From a bacterium (GTDB lineage Bacteria; Zhuqueibacterota; QNDG01; JAGLOF01), in contig JAFGRY010000008.1 in NCBI GenBank assembly GCA_016934955.1, positions 1-64,000 on the forward strand: a stretch of 64,000 nt of DNA, given 5' to 3'. The position numbers and the translations under genes are program-made. Shown in pieces: positions 8,203 through 15,962 of this stretch. Below the pieces are notes generated by a model that was not told the origin of the DNA, searched no databases, and saw nothing but the letters and a program-made list of their open reading frames with translations. The stretch's first letter is position 1. Every line of letters begins with the position of its first letter.

Positions 8203-8232
8203 GGCGGGGTAATCGATTCCGCGAATCCCGCC
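8203..8232. terminator. Interrupted hairpin between convergent genes
   Basis: GGCGG at 8203-8207 pairs with CCGCC at 8228-8232, and GATTC/GAATC pair inside around CGC (8215-8227). It lies between two convergent genes but has no T-run on either side. A transcription stop is possible, not shown. Confidence 0.3.
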
Positions 8233-8235
8233 GGT

Positions 8236-10623
8236 TCAATGTTCCCGTAACGTCTCAACGGGATTGAGCAGATAGATGCGGGCGATATGCCGGCTGATGG
8301 TCAGCAGAATGATCGTGCAGGCCAGCCCTGTCGAAAGCAGATAGATCCAGCCCGGAATGCCCACGGCATAGGCAAAATTGTTCAGCCAGCGCCGCATGAG
8401 CAGGAAGGCCGGCGGTCCGGCCAGCACAGCGGCCGCACCTGTCCAGAGCAGATACTGACGATAGAGCAGGACGAACATATGTGCCGGAGATCCGCCAAGA
8501 ATTTTTCGAATTCCGATCTCCCGGGTCCTCTGCTCGAGCTGCAGATCCGAGAGGCCGAAGAGACCGATCACCGAGAGCAGTATGGCAATGGCGGCACCCG
8601 CGAAAAAGAGGCGGTGTGTTCGCTCTTCCGCTTCATAAAGACGGTCGATGGTTTCATCGAGAAATGTGAGAGTGATCGGCTGCATGGGGTATATCCGGCC
8701 CCAGACGTTCTCGATCGATGCACCCATTCTTTGAGAAATGGTCGTATCGAGTTTTATCGACAAATGGTGGCTTCTGTTCCAGGATGGACAGATGATCAGC
8801 GGTTTTATCGATTCATGCAGTGATTGAAAATGAAAATCTTTGACCACGCCAACCACCGGTCCGGATTGTTCTCCCCTGGTGATCCTGTGCCCCAGGGGGT
8901 GCGCCAGGCCCATCATGGCTGCGGCGGCTTCATTGAGGACAAACCCCGCCTGTATGCCCCTCTCCTCTTTCCCGTCCAGAAATCTCCCTGACTGCAGCTG
9001 CAGGCTGTAGGTGGAGAGAAAATCCGCATCAGTACAGATAAAGTGTATTGGCTGTTCCAGCGGCCTGTCATCCAGCATCAGCCCGACAAATCTGGACTCG
9101 GTCATTCCCGGAATACTTGACGAAACGGTCGCACCGGAAATCCCCGGCAGTTGCAGTAATGCCTCTTTGAGCTGCTTTGTGCGGTCGGGACCCGAGTCCC
9201 GGTTCAGGGAGAGAAGGATAATATTTCGCGAGTCGAACCCCAGTTCCCGAATTCTCAGGTAGTGCACCTGCCGGGCCACTATCAGTGTGCAATTGATGAA
9301 AAACAGCGTGAAAAGCAGCTGGACAACGGCAACAGCGCCGCGTATGCGGTGTCTGCCGTCCGCAGGCGCCGGCAGTCCTTTGCAGAGTGCCGCAAGATTG
9401 ACGCGGCTGATGATCAGCGCCGGATAGATACCGGCTGCAATGCCGATCAGCAGTGTCAGGAAAAGAGTTAACAGCAGCGCCGGCAGATTGGTTATTGACG
9501 GCGGTGAGCTCCCTGTATGCAGGGTTTGATTCATCAAAGGATAGGCGGCATGCGTGAAAAGGATCGCAGGAAAAAGGGCGAGAAAGGCGAATACGATCGA
9601 TTCCATGGTGAATTGCAGAAAAATATCCTTTCTCCGTGCGCCCAGCGTATACCGTTTCCCCACGGTATGCAGCCGGGTAAGTGAGCGGGAGACGGAAATG
9701 TTCAGATAATTGAGGATGCTGATGAACAGCAGTATAAGACAGAGCGCCGAGAAGGCGTAGATGGTTGTACTGTTTCCCGAAGGGCCGATTTCAGCGTCCA
9801 GCCCGGAGTGCAGATAGATGGTGTCTATTCGCTGCAGAAAGACTGATGTGTTCTGGTAGAGCCCGCGGGCGATGTTCTTCGAGAGGATGCCATTGATCGT
9901 CTGCTGCAGCAGGGGGAGGTCGGTTCCATCCTTCGTCTGGATATATACCCAGGTGCTTAAATCACTCCACTTCGCTTCATATTGCGCGGGCCATCCGACC
10001 AGCCTTTCCATGGCCTGCACCGACATGAGCATGTCAAATTGAAAATGGCTGTGGCCCGGCGGATTCGCGGCAACACCGGTGATAGTGTACGCACGGTTGT
10101 TCTGCAGAATTATGGTCTTCCCGAGAGGATCCCGGTCCCCGAACAGCCCGGCGGCCAGATCCTCACCAAGGATGCACCCTGCAGGGTCCGAGAGAGCCGA
10201 TGCAGGGTCCCCGCGCAGAAAAGAGATGCCGAATATTTCGATTATGCCGGGATCAACCGCAAACGGCTTTGCAATCGGCACGTTTCTGCGATCTGCCGCC
10301 GCATACAGCTGATCGGGCATCAGCATGGGCATGATACGGGCGGCGGAAATGACTTCCGGGACATTTTCTGACAGTTCAGCTGCCAGGCCGCCGAAGGTAA
10401 CCGCGCATCTTCTAACAGTTTTCTGCATCGTGTACGCTGTGGCAATACGGTATGTGTCCTTTACGTCAGGCAGTTCCCTGTCATAATGCAGTTCGTACTG
10501 CAGATAGATAAGCAGCAGAAAACTGCTGCTCAAACCGGCGGCGAGTCCTGCGATGCTGAAAAGCGAGCGCAGTTTTTCCCGTTGAATGGTTCGCAGGGCA
10601 ATTTTACAGTAATGATATACCAT
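8236..10623 (-). CDS. FtsX/MacB-type ABC permease without ATPase partner
   Basis: Large permease (795 aa) made of two FtsX-like halves. Anchor at residues ~20-42 (SIAGLAAGLSSSFLLLIYL), a MacB-type periplasmic domain to ~270, three membrane spans ~285-420, another anchor ~445-470, a second periplasmic domain, and three final spans ~680-785. The second half ends in the REIGIRKILGGS motif and a family-typical NPVETLREH tail. The ATG at 10623 begins MVYHYCKIALRTI, the usual N-terminus; upstream frame extension is not supported. No ATPase gene is nearby, so it is an orphan permease like the second one at 20269-22851 and the duplicated orphan permeases known from Acidobacteria. Function is unknown; mechanotransmission or lipid/peptide export are the family options. 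Confidence 0.88.
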   Translation of the reverse strand: MVYHYCKIALRTIQREKLRSLFSIAGLAAGLSSSFLLLIYLQYELHYDRELPDVKDTYRIATAYTMQKTVRRCAVTFGGLAAELSENVPEVISAARIMPMLMPDQLYAAADRRNVPIAKPFAVDPGIIEIFGISFLRGDPASALSDPAGCILGEDLAAGLFGDRDPLGKTIILQNNRAYTITGVAANPPGHSHFQFDMLMSVQAMERLVGWPAQYEAKWSDLSTWVYIQTKDGTDLPLLQQTINGILSKNIARGLYQNTSVFLQRIDTIYLHSGLDAEIGPSGNSTTIYAFSALCLILLFISILNYLNISVSRSLTRLHTVGKRYTLGARRKDIFLQFTMESIVFAFLALFPAILFTHAAYPLMNQTLHTGSSPPSITNLPALLLTLFLTLLIGIAAGIYPALIISRVNLAALCKGLPAPADGRHRIRGAVAVVQLLFTLFFINCTLIVARQVHYLRIRELGFDSRNIILLSLNRDSGPDRTKQLKEALLQLPGISGATVSSSIPGMTESRFVGLMLDDRPLEQPIHFICTDADFLSTYSLQLQSGRFLDGKEERGIQAGFVLNEAAAAMMGLAHPLGHRITRGEQSGPVVGVVKDFHFQSLHESIKPLIICPSWNRSHHLSIKLDTTISQRMGASIENVWGRIYPMQPITLTFLDETIDRLYEAEERTHRLFFAGAAIAILLSVIGLFGLSDLQLEQRTREIGIRKILGGSPAHMFVLLYRQYLLWTGAAAVLAGPPAFLLMRRWLNNFAYAVGIPGWIYLLSTGLACTIILLTISRHIARIYLLNPVETLREH

Positions 10624-10743
10624 GTGTGAAGGCCTCGTTGACGGGAAAGGAGTGCCGTATCGCTCCGCGGGACCGGCGGAGATGTGCATGCATCGGTATG
10701 ATCAGGGGCTGCATGCATATACAGCAATCAAATTATATGCCAG

Positions 10744-10776
10744 AAAAACGGGGCTGCCCTCAGGCAGACCAGCCCC
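10744..10776 (-). terminator. Terminator-like hairpin in the leader of the orphan permease
   Basis: On the minus strand GGGGCTG (10776-10770) pairs with CAGCCCC (10756-10750) and is followed by GTTTTTC. The same bases can fold alternatively as CTGCC/GGCAG. It stands ~125 bases upstream of the permease ATG with no minus-strand gene before it, so it would act as a leader attenuator if transcription starts further upstream. Confidence 0.4.
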
Positions 10777-10903
10777 CCGGGGACTGCTGGAATGTGTACG
10801 CCTGTGTTACAGTTTGTGTACGTACGCGGACACGCGATGTAAAGGGCCAATGGTGAGGCGTGGGGGGCACTGACCCAGGTGAAGGCTGGACACTGAAAAA
10901 TAG

Positions 10904-10932
10904 TCTTGAATTTTCTGAAAAAAAAGTATAAT
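10904..10932 (+). promoter_or_regulatory. Possible promoter for the zinc-ribbon gene
   Basis: Perfect -10 TATAAT at 10927-10932. The -35 is poor at 17 bases (TCTTGA); a better hexamer, TTGAAT (10906-10911), stands only 15 bases away. The gene starts 93 bases downstream. Confidence 0.35.
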
Positions 10933-11024
10933 TTATCCGATACTGTACCCCATATTCTTTCTCTCAATGCATCTGCCGGCAATATCGTTGCCGGATACAC
11001 GTGAACCAGAAAAGGCGATGACCC

Positions 11025-11246
11025 ATGAGATATGAATCCCGCGAGAAACCGGAATTATGTCCCAATTGCGGTCTGAAACGTGTGGCCGCGATCCAGTGGG
11101 GCACCCCGCAATTCGACGATCAGCTCTACCGGGCGATTTCCAGCGGCAGAATCACCCTCGGCGGAGCGACAAAGCCCGATGATCCCCCGACATGGAAGTG
11201 CACGATCTGCAACACGGAGATATACGAAGCGAAGGATAAAGGATAA
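11025..11246 (+). CDS. Small zinc-ribbon protein
   Basis: 73-residue cytoplasmic protein with two metal-binding knuckles, CPNC at residues 12-15 and CTIC near residue 60, separated by a polar segment (WGTPQFDDQLYRAISSGRI). This is the layout of a compact zinc ribbon. Similar tiny proteins occur as uncharacterised conserved genes in many bacteria; the middle part suggests a fixed fold rather than a random frame. A TATAAT box lies ~90 bases upstream. The next gene begins 179 bases later in the same direction. No enzymatic role can be given; nucleic-acid or protein binding is possible. Confidence 0.75.
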   Translation: MRYESREKPELCPNCGLKRVAAIQWGTPQFDDQLYRAISSGRITLGGATKPDDPPTWKCTICNTEIYEAKDKG

Positions 11247-11425
11247 AATACCCCGTCCCTTTTCACCGGGCAGCGGTGGTCTGCGACCGCCGGAGGTGGG
11301 GGGTAAAGCAGACAGGAGACAGCAGACAGCAGGCAGGACTGCACCTCCCCGCCTGAAATCTGTCATATTTTTTCTTCATGTTCAAATTCCTTCACTGATT
11401 GAAACATAGACTGAAAGAACATATC

Positions 11426-12097
11426 ATGGATCCGACACCTGTTTATATTTTTGCCGGTATAGCGGCCGTTATCATTGTCGTCGTACTGTTCGTTTCCCGG
11501 CAGGAGAAGAAACGGCGGGAAGCTCTGCGCATGCAGGCACAGACCTATGGATTCGCCTACACGGAAAAAGCCGAGCTGGAATGGATCGGAGAGGCGGGCC
11601 ACCTCCATCTCTTCACTCTCGGCCACCGGCGCCGTATCCATAATCTTATGTTCCGGGACAGTGTCGCTCTTGCCATACGCGTCTTCGATTATCAGTTCAC
11701 GGTCGGGGGCGGGCAAAACTCACACACCTACAGGCAGACCGTTTTTCAGTTTGATTCGGGCGGCCTGCACCTTCCCCCGTTCATCATCCGTCCGGAAAAC
11801 GTCTTTCACAAGATAGGAAAGGCCTTCGGGTATCAGGACATCAATTTCGATGCCTTTCCCGAATTTTCCTCCATCTACCTGCTGCGAGGAGAAAACGAGG
11901 AGATGATCCGCAGGATCTTCAATCAGGAGATCATCGACATGTTTGTCCGGGAGAAAGGATTGATCGTCGAAGGCAAGGGACCGGTGATGATCTGCTACCG
12001 GTCCGGCAAGCGGGTCAAGCCCGAGGAGCTGGGCATCACTCTCGAACACATGCAGACACTGGCACAGGCATTTGTGCGGCGGTGTGCGTATGCCTGA
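11426..12097 (+). CDS. Membrane-anchored protein of unknown function
   Basis: 223-residue protein with one N-terminal membrane span (residues 4-23, IFAGIAAVIIVVVLFVS) followed by a basic stretch and a ~190-residue cytoplasmic-looking domain. The frame reaches back to a TTG at 11399, but ATG 11426, preceded by GAAAG, gives a clean anchor at the very N-terminus. The soluble part holds alternating strands with QTVFQFDS and LPPFIIRPENVF, and an EEMIRRIFN helix; this arrangement occurs in uncharacterised bacterial proteins of about this length. No catalytic motif was recognised. The gene ends 110 bases before the convergent TolC-like gene. Confidence 0.75.
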   Translation: MDPTPVYIFAGIAAVIIVVVLFVSRQEKKRREALRMQAQTYGFAYTEKAELEWIGEAGHLHLFTLGHRRRIHNLMFRDSVALAIRVFDYQFTVGGGQNSHTYRQTVFQFDSGGLHLPPFIIRPENVFHKIGKAFGYQDINFDAFPEFSSIYLLRGENEEMIRRIFNQEIIDMFVREKGLIVEGKGPVMICYRSGKRVKPEELGITLEHMQTLAQAFVRRCAYA

Positions 12098-12207
12098 GAA
12101 AAGGATCCGCCCCGGTCACTTCCGGGAAGAACGGGACCGAAGGCGATGCGGGTGACCTGCGGCTGCGCCTCGACCGGGCGTGCATGGGATGCGCGCACGG
12201 TCTCCCC

Positions 12208-13701
12208 TCAATCCCCGTATTTTTCCGCGAGCAGCTCCAGCAGCGATTTGTCGCTTTCAAAGTCGTAGTAGGTGTTGACCATCAGCGAGAGGATCGCCTC
12301 CCGGTAATCGATGTAGAGCTCGAGAAAATTATCCCGGGTCTCTTTCTTCCGCTTTACGGTCTGCAGCAGATCCTGGAGGGTGATCCTTCCCTTGTCGTAC
12401 TGGTCGATTGACTGGACAGTGATCTCCTCTGCCATGAGCACGCTTTTCTGCTGGGTTTTCGTCCGGGCTTGATACTCATTTACATTGATGATGGCGTTTT
12501 TAATCTGATTGCCGATGCTGATCCTGCTCTCCTCGATCTGCAGATCCTGCCGCTGCAGTGAGATCTGGGTCGCCTCTATCTGCGCCTTGTGGCGGCCCCA
12601 GTCCCAGATCGGTATGTGGGCGTTCAGCGTAATCGAGTTGCTGTTGTCATAGGCACGCCAGATCCGGGTCAGGTAATCATCTTCTTTTTCCAGTCCGTAG
12701 GTCACCTCCAGGTTGACCCTGAACGCGTTCCATGATTTGACCGTCTCGAGGCGAATCTCGGACTTGCGCTTGTCGATGGCGAAGTTCCGCATGCTCGGCC
12801 GCAATTCAAAGCCGTAATTGAGAGCTGTTTCCTCATCGACATGAATAGTGGGAATGGCTATGGGAGTGGCGATGTCCAGTTCGACCTCGGAATCGAGGCG
12901 CAGCCGCTGTTTCATGTAGACTTTCCTGATACGCAGGGCGCTCTTGTTCGCCAGCAGCTCTTCCTGGGCGTTGGCGATCTCGAGCCTGATCTGCTTCAGC
13001 TCGATGCCGTCGAGACTGTCCTCCGGCTGTTTCGCGAGAATGATTTTTTCTATTTTCTGCAGATCGTCGATGTTCTCGGCGAAAATTTCGTTCCGGTAGG
13101 CGAGCCGGAAAAGGTCATAGTAGTCCTCCGATACATCCTGGATGATGTCTACCTGATCGTCGAGGTAGCTCAGCTCCTGCTTTTCCAGGTCGAGTTCCGC
13201 TTCTTCTATATCATTTTTTTTCGTATTCGGCAGGAAGAACGGCTGCACCAGGCGCAGGTAGAGACGGTTGTAATAGTTGGTGTAGGATGATCCGTCCCGC
13301 TGGCCGTAGCGCCAGACCCGGTAGTTCAGGGAAAGGTTGCCGTTGGTCGGGAAGCCGAAGAGGATGATCGGCTGGTTGATGGTGAAATCCATTTGCCAGC
13401 GGTCGGTGTTTTCCCTGTAGATGACGTTGCGTTCGAGAAGCGAGTCCCATTTATAGTCGGAGGTATTGTTCAGGTCGGGAGCGGTGACGCTCATGTAGGC
13501 CGACGATTTCAGCCCGGCCTGTTCGGCGGCGAGCCAGTAGCGTCGCTCCTGAATGCTCATGCGGAGGCGGCGAATCCGGTAACTGTTGTTCATCATGATC
13601 TCGACGGCGGAGTCGAGGGTAAGATTGATTTTGTCCGAGGAACCGAACAGGGGCAGATAGATCAGGGAGATAATGCCAAGGAAAAGGGATGTTTTTTTCA
13701 T
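12208..13701 (-). CDS. TolC-family outer membrane efflux protein
   Basis: 497-residue outer-membrane protein with a signal peptide (residues 1-21, ending FGSS). The body is largely long amphipathic helices rich in E, Q, K and R with interspersed Tyr-rich strand segments (NLSLNYRVWRYG), the pattern of TolC/OEP channel proteins. Two OEP repeats can be suspected, about residues 25-240 and 280-490. ATG 13701 is preceded by AAAGGA at ten bases and by a good promoter at 13764-13792. No inner-membrane pump or adaptor gene lies next to it, so its partner is elsewhere, or possibly the orphan permeases here; that link is speculation. Confidence 0.85.
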   Translation of the reverse strand: MKKTSLFLGIISLIYLPLFGSSDKINLTLDSAVEIMMNNSYRIRRLRMSIQERRYWLAAEQAGLKSSAYMSVTAPDLNNTSDYKWDSLLERNVIYRENTDRWQMDFTINQPIILFGFPTNGNLSLNYRVWRYGQRDGSSYTNYYNRLYLRLVQPFFLPNTKKNDIEEAELDLEKQELSYLDDQVDIIQDVSEDYYDLFRLAYRNEIFAENIDDLQKIEKIILAKQPEDSLDGIELKQIRLEIANAQEELLANKSALRIRKVYMKQRLRLDSEVELDIATPIAIPTIHVDEETALNYGFELRPSMRNFAIDKRKSEIRLETVKSWNAFRVNLEVTYGLEKEDDYLTRIWRAYDNSNSITLNAHIPIWDWGRHKAQIEATQISLQRQDLQIEESRISIGNQIKNAIINVNEYQARTKTQQKSVLMAEEITVQSIDQYDKGRITLQDLLQTVKRKKETRDNFLELYIDYREAILSLMVNTYYDFESDKSLLELLAEKYGD

Positions 13702-14120
13702 GGGCGGGTTTTCCTTTCGCTTGTGTCCGGCGGTTGATGAATGATTGCCGGATGTATCCTTCTAATGTACGAAAAAATGAGAGTTCAGGCAAGGGCGGGA
13801 AATCATTTTTATCCATTTTTACATAGTTTTGGGGAAGCGGCGCTGCCGTCCGGATATGCATGAGCATCAGGCGGTTGCCGGCACCGGCTGAATTTCCCTT
13901 TGCATTTGGTGCTGACAGGACATATATTTACCTGTTCACACCAGCTGTCATCCTTTTCATCCTGCATCGGCAAAGAAACCGGAAACCCGTTCCGCCAGTG
14001 TTCATGTGCCCGGTGTTGCGCGGACATGGTCCGCTTTTCTCTTCCACGCATTCAGCTGCTGAATTGGCATGTGTCAACAGGTATATTGTTTTGTGTGATA
14101 TCTCAGAATCATGAGGTGAG
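13702..14120. other. 419-bp divergent intergenic region
   Basis: Separates the TolC-like gene (minus) from the cytochrome gene (plus). It contains the promoter at 13764-13792 and the ribosome-binding sequence GAGGTGAG (14112-14119) of the cytochrome gene. An AT-rich segment at 14060-14105 (TTGGCA at 14065-14070, TATATT nearby) may carry the cytochrome promoter, but the spacing is wrong for the pattern seen elsewhere. No other gene is visible. Confidence 0.6.
13764..13792 (-). promoter_or_regulatory. Promoter of the TolC-like gene
   Basis: Read on the minus strand: -35 TTGCCT (13792-13787), 17-base spacer, -10 TACATT (13769-13764). The start codon lies 63 bases downstream. Confidence 0.55.
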
Positions 14121-15836
14121 ATGATGATCCGTGCAGGGAATCACTCTGCCGTCTCTCTTCTTCCGCCGGCACTTTTGATGGCCGTCCTGCTGCACTGCCG
14201 TACCCTCGATGAACCATTCATCCCGCAATCCGGGGACCAATCCACCCGGCTCGCGGGACGGGTCGTCGATGCATCCGGTCCGGTGGCGAATGCGGTGGTC
14301 AGAATTCAGGCGACCGAGGTGAAGACCGCGACCGATGGTGCCGGCAGGTTCGATTTTCATGCCCCCCGTGCCGTTGATTCGGTGGCGCTCACCGCCTGGG
14401 CTCCGGGGTATTTCATCGGCGGGGGAGCACTCTGTGCTCCCGGCGACACCTTGCTGCTGATCGAGCTGCACGAGCACCATCACAGCGACAATCATGAGTA
14501 TGCCTGGATCGGTGCGAATGCCGGATTCGGAGATCCGAATAACTGCCAGAACTGTCACGCGGCGGCCGCCGGAGACCAGACCCCGCTGCCCTTCGATGAC
14601 TGGGCCGGCGACGCCCACGCGCGATCAGCGGGTAATCATCGATTTCTCACCATGTACCTGGGAACGGATATATACGGGAACAGGAGTCCCGATACCCGCT
14701 ATGGATACAGCAGGGATTACGGAACATTTCCGCTCGCGCCGATCTATGATGCAACCTGGTTCGGTCCCGGATACAAACTGGATTTCCCCGCTACGGCCGG
14801 CAACTGCGCGGCCTGCCATGTGCCGGCGGCGGCAATCGATAACGCCTATGGTGTCGATCCCTCAGGGGTAAGCGGTGTGGAGGCGGAGGGCATCAGCTGC
14901 GATTTCTGTCACAAAGTATGGGATGTGACACTCAATCCTTCAACAGGAATTCCCTATGAAAACAGGCCGGGGGTGCTCTCTTTTCAGTTCCGTAGGCCGC
15001 CGGAAGGACACCAGTTTTTTTCCGGACCTCTGGATGATGTGGCGCCGGGCGAGGATACGTTTACACCGGTACAGAAACAGAGCCGGTACTGCGCCCCCTG
15101 TCATTTCGGAACATTCTGGGGAGTGACAATCTATAACTCCTTCGGTGAATGGCTGGAAAGCCCCTACAGTGATCCGGAAAACGGCCAGACCTGTCAGGAC
15201 TGCCACATGCCAAGGGGACAGGCGGACCATTTCGCCCGGATCGACAAGGGCGGCCGCATCCGCGATCCCGCAACCCTGGCAACCCACCGCATGCCCGGCG
15301 CTCTGGATGAAGACCTGTTGCGCAACGCCGTCACCCTCACGGCCGCCGCCAGAGTTGAGGGCGGGGTGGTGGTGGTGGACGTTTCCGTGGAAAATGACAA
15401 GACCGGGCACCATGTTCCCACTGATTCGCCGCTGCGCCATCTCATCCTGCTGGTAACGGCGATAACCGCTGCCGGCGACACACTCGAACAGGTGGGCGGC
15501 AGCGTCCTGCCGGACTGGTGCGGTACGGGGGATCCTGGATCGGGATGCTATGCGGGGCTGCCCGGGAAGGCCTACGCCAGGATACTGGAAGAGCTCTGGA
15601 CGGGCGTACGGCCCACGGGAGCCTACTGGAATATGACCCGCGTTGTCAGCGACAACAGGCTGGCGGCGTTTGCTGAAGACAGGTCAGCATATCGTTTCGT
15701 TCTTCCGGAAAGCGGAACCGTGGTTATTGATATTTCTCTTTATTTCAGAAGGTCCTTCCGCGCACTGGCTGAATGGAAGGCCTGGTCGGATCCAGACGTT
15801 CTCATGGCATCACAACGCCTGGTTCCTGTGCAGTGA
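14121..15836 (+). CDS. Exported pentaheme cytochrome c-type protein with an N-terminal CarboxypepD_reg-like domain
   Basis: 571-residue exported redox protein. Five CxxCH heme-attachment motifs are present: C142QNCH, C229AACH, C260DFCH, C324APCH and C358QDCH. Before them, residues 44-112 read LAGRVVDASGPVANAVVRIQ and onward, the opening of a carboxypeptidase-regulatory-like beta-sandwich. A hydrophobic N-terminal signal (residues 10-26) ends near a cysteine (LLHC), which is not a canonical lipobox. The last ~170 residues are beta-rich and heme-free. Start: ATG 14121 after GAGGTGAG. Multiheme proteins of this layout are known in periplasmic electron transfer, but the exact substrate (nitrogen, sulfur, metal or other) cannot be read. 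No cytochrome-maturation or reductase gene is adjacent. Confidence 0.88.
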   Translation: MMIRAGNHSAVSLLPPALLMAVLLHCRTLDEPFIPQSGDQSTRLAGRVVDASGPVANAVVRIQATEVKTATDGAGRFDFHAPRAVDSVALTAWAPGYFIGGGALCAPGDTLLLIELHEHHHSDNHEYAWIGANAGFGDPNNCQNCHAAAAGDQTPLPFDDWAGDAHARSAGNHRFLTMYLGTDIYGNRSPDTRYGYSRDYGTFPLAPIYDATWFGPGYKLDFPATAGNCAACHVPAAAIDNAYGVDPSGVSGVEAEGISCDFCHKVWDVTLNPSTGIPYENRPGVLSFQFRRPPEGHQFFSGPLDDVAPGEDTFTPVQKQSRYCAPCHFGTFWGVTIYNSFGEWLESPYSDPENGQTCQDCHMPRGQADHFARIDKGGRIRDPATLATHRMPGALDEDLLRNAVTLTAAARVEGGVVVVDVSVENDKTGHHVPTDSPLRHLILLVTAITAAGDTLEQVGGSVLPDWCGTGDPGSGCYAGLPGKAYARILEELWTGVRPTGAYWNMTRVVSDNRLAAFAEDRSAYRFVLPESGTVVIDISLYFRRSFRALAEWKAWSDPDVLMASQRLVPVQ

Positions 15837-15962
15837 CCGGCCGGAGTGGGCATGGTCGAGGGCCGGAAAAGGACGTGCTCCGGGTGTGCGACACAGCACA
15901 TGTCCCGAGGACCGCGCATTTCTTCCGGATAAGCAGGGTATCGTAACGGATTGAGGTGGACA

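Larger units (their letters stand above)
10624..11024. other. 401-bp divergent intergenic region
   Basis: Lies between the permease gene (minus) and the zinc-ribbon gene (plus). It holds a hairpin with T-run on the minus strand (10744-10776), a perfect TATAAT on the minus strand (10732-10737, with a poor -35 TGCCCT complement at 10755-10760) and a TATAAT on the plus strand (10927-10932). TGCATGCAT-type palindromic words recur at 10686-10693 and near 10710. No gene is visible; open frames here have atypical composition. Confidence 0.6.

Noticed and set aside
11272..11295. GC-rich hairpin (CGGTGGTC-TGC-GACCGCCG) after the zinc-ribbon gene
   Set aside because: Contains a wobble pair and lacks a T-run on either strand, so it was not called a terminator.
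13809..14051. 80-codon frame between the TolC-like and cytochrome genes
   Set aside because: No ribosome-binding site, atypical His/Cys/Pro-rich peptide, overlaps other equally poor frames.
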